Below, piece after piece: positions 7,689 to 9,897 of a stretch of 9,897 nt of DNA. The notes below the pieces were generated by a model, which saw only the letters and a program-made list of their open reading frames with translations, had not been told where the DNA came from and searched no databases. The stretch's first letter is position 1. Each line of letters begins with the position of its first letter. The stretch is from Oscillospiraceae bacterium (GTDB lineage: Bacteria > Bacillota > Clostridia > Oscillospirales > Ruminococcaceae): assembly GCA_029062865.1 (NCBI GenBank), contig JAIDPG010000147.1, positions 1 to 9,897 of the forward strand, given 5' to 3'. Made by a program: the position numbers and the translations under genes.

Positions 7689-7797
7689 CGGGTATTTCAA
7701 CCGAGCGAGGTTCGAGAGTGTCTTGCTTCTTGCCTCCATATTTCTGAAACTCTAATACGCGGGTGTGTTGGAACTGGCAGACGAGCTGGCTTCGGGT
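7689..7797 (+). repeat. Direct repeat, copy A (tRNA-Leu upstream flank + tRNA 5' half)
   Basis: This copy is collinear with 7870-7948. The first block CGGGTATTTCARCCGAG (7689-7705 against 7870-7886) matches at 16 of 17 positions. Then comes TCTGAA, with a few changes before TAATAC, and then the tRNA 5' half. Between the two blocks copy A is 30 nt longer than copy B. From 7753 to 7793 it is identical to 7904-7944 over 41 nt. This indicates an ancient duplication of the whole unit, not of the tRNA alone. Confidence 0.8.
7759..7797 (+). pseudogene. Truncated tRNA-Leu (5' half only)
   Basis: The first 35 nt (acceptor 5' strand, D-arm, anticodon-stem 5' strand and loop start) are identical to the complete tRNA-Leu at 7910. 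The next base is G instead of A, which would turn anticodon CAG into CGG. GGT still matches, and then similarity ends at 7798. The anticodon-stem 3' strand, variable arm and T-arm are missing, so it cannot make a tRNA. A stretch ACCCGC at 7854-7859 could still pair with its GCGGGT acceptor strand. Confidence 0.8.
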
Positions 7798-7869
7798 CGC
7801 GTCACGACAGGGTATTTATTTTGACTGAAACGGTTTTCCGTTTTTGATATCAAACCCGCAAGGGTTCCT

Positions 7870-7948
7870 CGGGTATTTCAGCCGAGTAAAAAATCTGAAG
7901 TTTTAATACGCGGGTGTGTTGGAACTGGCAGACGAGCTGGCTTCAGGT
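7870..7948 (+). repeat. Direct repeat, copy B (flank and 5' half of the intact tRNA-Leu)
   Basis: This is the counterpart of copy A at 7689-7797. It contains the CTCGG/CCGAG hairpin just before the tRNA and runs into the intact gene up to its anticodon loop. The shared TAATAC before both tRNA starts lies at identical spacing from the mature 5' end. Confidence 0.75.
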
Positions 7949-7996
7949 GCCAGTGTCCGTAAGGACGTGTGGGTTCAAATCCCACCACCCGCACCA
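7910..7996 (+). tRNA. tRNA-Leu (anticodon CAG)
   Basis: An 87-nt class II tRNA with encoded CCA. The acceptor stem GCGGGTG (7910-7916) pairs perfectly with CACCCGC (7986-7992), followed by discriminator A and CCA (7994-7996). The anticodon stem is CTGGC/GCCAG (7937-7941 and 7949-7953) with loop TTCAGGT, giving anticodon CAG at 7944-7946, which reads CUG. A long variable arm (around TGTCCGTAAGGACG) and the T-arm GTGGG-TTCAAAT-CCCAC confirm leucine type. It is transcribed from 7625-7653 and ended by the terminator at 8002-8036. Confidence 0.97.
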
Positions 7997-8001
7997 AAAG
8001 G

Positions 8002-8036
8002 CAAACTTGTCTTTTAAAGATAAGTTTGTCTTTTTT
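8002..8036 (+). terminator. Intrinsic terminator of the tRNA-Leu transcript
   Basis: A 12-bp stem CAAACTTGTCTT (8002-8013) with AAGATAAGTTTG (8017-8028) has one G-U pair and a TTA loop. It is followed by TC and six T's (8031-8036). It begins only five bases after the CCA. Confidence 0.92.
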
Positions 8037-8054
8037 CATATATTGTGATATAAA
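8026..8054 (+). promoter_or_regulatory. Probable promoter of the nuclease-STAND gene
   Basis: TTGTCT (8026-8031, 4/6 match) is separated by 17 nt from TATAAA (8049-8054, 5/6 match). The -35 would lie inside the 3' arm of the tRNA terminator. Transcription would begin near 8061, at an inverted repeat AATGG-cagat-CCATT (8061-8075) that might be an operator or leader hairpin. This is weaker than the other promoters in the window. Confidence 0.45.
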
Positions 8055-8102
8055 ATTAACAATGGCAGATCCATTAACTAGTTCCTTAAATTTAATTTTG
8101 GC

Positions 8103-8109
8103 GGGAGGG
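8103..8109 (+). promoter_or_regulatory. Strong ribosome binding site deciding the start at 8116
   Basis: GGGAGGG sits six bases before ATG 8116 in an otherwise AT-rich stretch. It marks 8116 as the intended start even though the frame meets a TAG twelve codons later. No comparable site precedes the next in-frame ATG at 8266. Confidence 0.8.
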
Positions 8110-8115
8110 CTAAAT

Positions 8116-9897
8116 ATGAAATATAGTATTGAAGTTTGTGTTAAAGAAAATTAGAATAATACTGACAAGGGACATATATTAGAAGAATTAGCGCAAAATG
8201 TATTAAAGCATCAGCAATATGAGGCAATTAACACTGTACGAATTACTGGAATAGAAATTGATGTTATGGCATCACACAAGATAACAGGAGAGAAAATTTT
8301 TGTTGAATGTAAGGCTCATGAAGATACCTTGCCTGCAGATTCTATCACAAAACTACTTGGTAATGTCATGCTTAAAAATGTAAATTCGGGGTGGCTGATA
8401 ACTACTGGACCATTATCTAAGGATGCTAAAGGAATTGTAAGTGAATGGGAAACAGAAAATAATCCAAATAGAAGTAAATTGGCTTTTTTTACGGAGGATA
8501 GAATTATTCGTTTATTAATAGATTCAAATGAAATTATTAATCCAGAAAAAATCGAAAGTGATATCAATACTCCCTTACAATTGAGTGATAACGCTGTGCT
8601 TATACTGATGCCATCAAATGCGGTATGGGCAATCCCTGTGGTTGACAATGTGTCAGGGTTATCTACATCTGTTTTAGCATTTGATGCTAAAACAGGTAAT
8701 AGAATAAAAAATGAAAGCATTCTTGAAGAAATAAAGTTACATAAAAACAGTCTTAGTTCTTTACAGTGGCTTTCTATAAGAAACGATAAGGCAAATGAAT
8801 ACAATTCCAATCTTTTAACTGAAGAATTAGAGAATATAGTATCTGTAATTAGTGGTGATGATTGGACTGATTATCGTCCAGCCCGCCCTGAAGACTTTGT
8901 CGGAAGGAAAGCGATTTTGTCTGCAATTGTAGATTTTTTCTCCTCGGTTAATGAGGGAAAATCAAATACACGTTTGTTTTCTATAAAAGCACCTTCTGGA
9001 ATGGGGAAAAGCTCTGTTGTGTTAAAATTATCAGATTTATCTAAGCGCAGGAATTTTTCAAAACAAGCCTTTATATATGCGGTGGATGTTCGAACTGCAT
9101 TAACTTCTCGATATGCAGAAATGGCATTGAGACTATGTTTTGAAAAAGCCGATGAGGCTGGATTTACTGACGTCAGACATCGTTCGGTTCAGTCTTCAAA
9201 TGCTTTACAGTTTTTAAGGGATTCTTCTATTCAAAATACTCTTGCTTACCTTAAAAGCCAAGGTAAAAGTATTATCCTAATTTTTGATCAATTTGAAGAA
9301 CTATTTTCAAAACGAGAACTATATCCACTTTTTGATAATGTTAAAGTACTATGTAACGAAATTGATTACATGCAAAGTTCATTGCTATTAGGTTTTGCTT
9401 GGAAAACAGACCTCACCTTACCTGCAGAACATCCGGCATATTATATGTGGTCAAATTTAGCTGACAGGAGACGTGAGTTTGAATTAACTCAATTTCAGCC
9501 TTCAGAAATAAAAAGTGCAATAAAATTGTTTGGAAAACAGTTGGGCGAATCTGTAAACCCTATTCTTAGCAACTATTTGACAAAACAGTGTCAAGGTTAT
9601 CCATGGCTACTAAAAAAACTTTGTATCCATGTTTTTAAACTCATTCATGAAGGAAGCACGCAGGAATCTGTTATAGGACAACGTTTAAACATCGTCGACT
9701 TGTTTGAGAGAGATATTTCTGATCTAACTCCCGATCAGGATGCATGCGTTAAAGAAATAGCCAAAAATTCTCCAGCAGATTATTTTTCTGTTTCTGACGT
9801 TTATGGAAATGAAACAGTTCAAGCATTAATAAACAATCGAATAGTTATACGTAGGGCATCAAAATTAACACTATATTGGGATATTTTTAAAGACTAT
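8116..9897 (+). CDS. Mrr-like nuclease fused to STAND NTPase; in-frame TAG at codon 13; 3' end outside window
   Basis: From ATG 8116 the frame is open to the window edge (594 codons) except for TAG at 8152-8154. Residues 17-112 form an Mrr-type PD-(D/E)XK nuclease: Glu23 in the first helix, Asp49 in TGIEIDV, and Glu64-Cys-Lys66 in VECKA. Residues 113-250 are an unassigned linker domain. The NTPase begins with FVGR (261-264) and has Walker A APSGMGKSS (292-300) and Walker B SIILIFDQFEELF with Asp391 and Glu394/395, the DQFEE form typical of STAND ATPases. A winged-helix-like region follows (about 520-594); a sensor domain should lie beyond the window. Known relatives with nuclease-STAND order are Avs-type anti-phage sensors that degrade DNA when triggered. 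Composition is AT-rich, unlike the region before the tRNA, suggesting transfer. With the TAG, this may be a silenced gene, a sequencing error or readthrough. Confidence 0.8.

Larger units (their letters stand above)
7587..7909 (+). other. Intergenic region: promoter and long structured leader before tRNA-Leu
   Basis: No credible gene lies in these 323 bases. They hold a consensus promoter (7625-7653), then about 250 nt of leader. The leader has short hairpins: CGGT/ACCG (7664-7676), AACC/GGTT (7699-7712), AAACGG/CCGTTT followed by two T's (7828-7845), AACCC-GCAA-GGGTT with a GNRA loop (7853-7866), and CTCGG/CCGAG (7868-7886). It also has a perfect 12-bp palindrome TTTGATATCAAA (7843-7854) and a truncated tRNA copy (7759-7797). 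The octamer GGGTATTT occurs at 7690, 7810 and 7871. I could not match the leader to a known riboswitch or ribosomal-protein leader. Confidence 0.6.

Noticed and set aside
7446..7755. Overlapping short open frames on both strands around the reductase 3' end and tRNA leader
   Set aside because: They overlap the reductase gene, the consensus promoter and the leader, lack ribosome binding sites and encode low-complexity basic peptides.
7828..7845. AAACGG/CCGTTT hairpin with two following T's as a terminator before tRNA-Leu
   Set aside because: The stem is only 6 bp and AT-rich with a very short T-run. If it worked well it would cut off the tRNA from its only clear promoter.
7969..8154. 61-codon open frame from inside the tRNA to the TAG
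   Set aside because: Its first part reads through the tRNA and its terminator. Only the final 12 codons, after the RBS at 8103-8109, are meaningful, as the start of the nuclease-STAND gene.
8316..8810. 164-codon open frame on the minus strand within the nuclease-STAND gene
   Set aside because: The plus-strand frame carries a nuclease core and NTPase motifs and stays open well beyond this stretch. The antisense product has no recognisable features.
1..9897. CRISPR array or insertion-sequence remnants
   Set aside because: No regularly spaced direct repeats and no transposase-like frames were found. The only repeats are the tRNA-Leu duplication and isolated palindromes.

Overview
The window looks like a chromosomal piece from a Bacillota (Firmicutes) genome, most likely a GC-moderate gut-type Clostridia such as the Oscillospirales or Ruminococcus group. 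This rests on three near-consensus TTGACA-17-TATAAT-type promoters, purine-rich Shine-Dalgarno sites, an ABC/FtsX + XRE regulator cluster, a DUF554 membrane protein, and GC-rich codon use (GCG, CGC, CTC, GGC) through most genes. The lineage call is inference; no ribosomal marker gene is present.

Layout. (1) 1-136: AT-rich leader with a long imperfect hairpin. (2) 137-4075, plus strand: a tight three-gene operon of ABC ATPase, eight-TM FtsX-type permease and XRE-family regulator with a beta-rich C-terminal domain, closed by a perfect bidirectional terminator (4096-4122). (3) 4128-4664, minus strand: a small leucine-rich-repeat protein with its own promoter. (4) 4819-7586, plus strand: a divergently transcribed operon with a near-consensus promoter that carries a palindrome between -35 and -10. 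It encodes a DUF554 membrane protein, an unrecognised 462-aa protein whose base composition changes abruptly inside the gene, and an FMN-dependent flavodoxin-fold reductase. (5) 7587-8036: a consensus promoter, a 250-nt leader containing a duplicated 5' half of a tRNA, a complete tRNA-Leu(CAG), and a strong terminator. (6) 8037-9897: an AT-rich, accessory-looking region holding the start of one large gene that runs off the window. It encodes an N-terminal Mrr-like PD-(D/E)XK nuclease followed by a STAND-type P-loop NTPase, an architecture typical of Avs-like anti-phage sensors.

Most interesting points. The nuclease-STAND gene begins just after tRNA-Leu, in a different base composition, as expected for a defence island at a tRNA. 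Its frame has one in-frame TAG at codon 13, after a very good ribosome binding site and start, and is otherwise open for 594 codons. No ATG, GTG or TTG lies between the TAG and a Met beyond the catalytic Asp, so the stop should either silence the nuclease or be bypassed. The tRNA-Leu is preceded by a truncated copy of itself together with its upstream flank. The 462-aa gene seems to have had its 3' half replaced by AT-rich DNA.

Working together: genes 1-3 probably form one autoregulated export or resistance unit. The DUF554 operon looks like housekeeping of unknown purpose. The region after the tRNA looks horizontally acquired.
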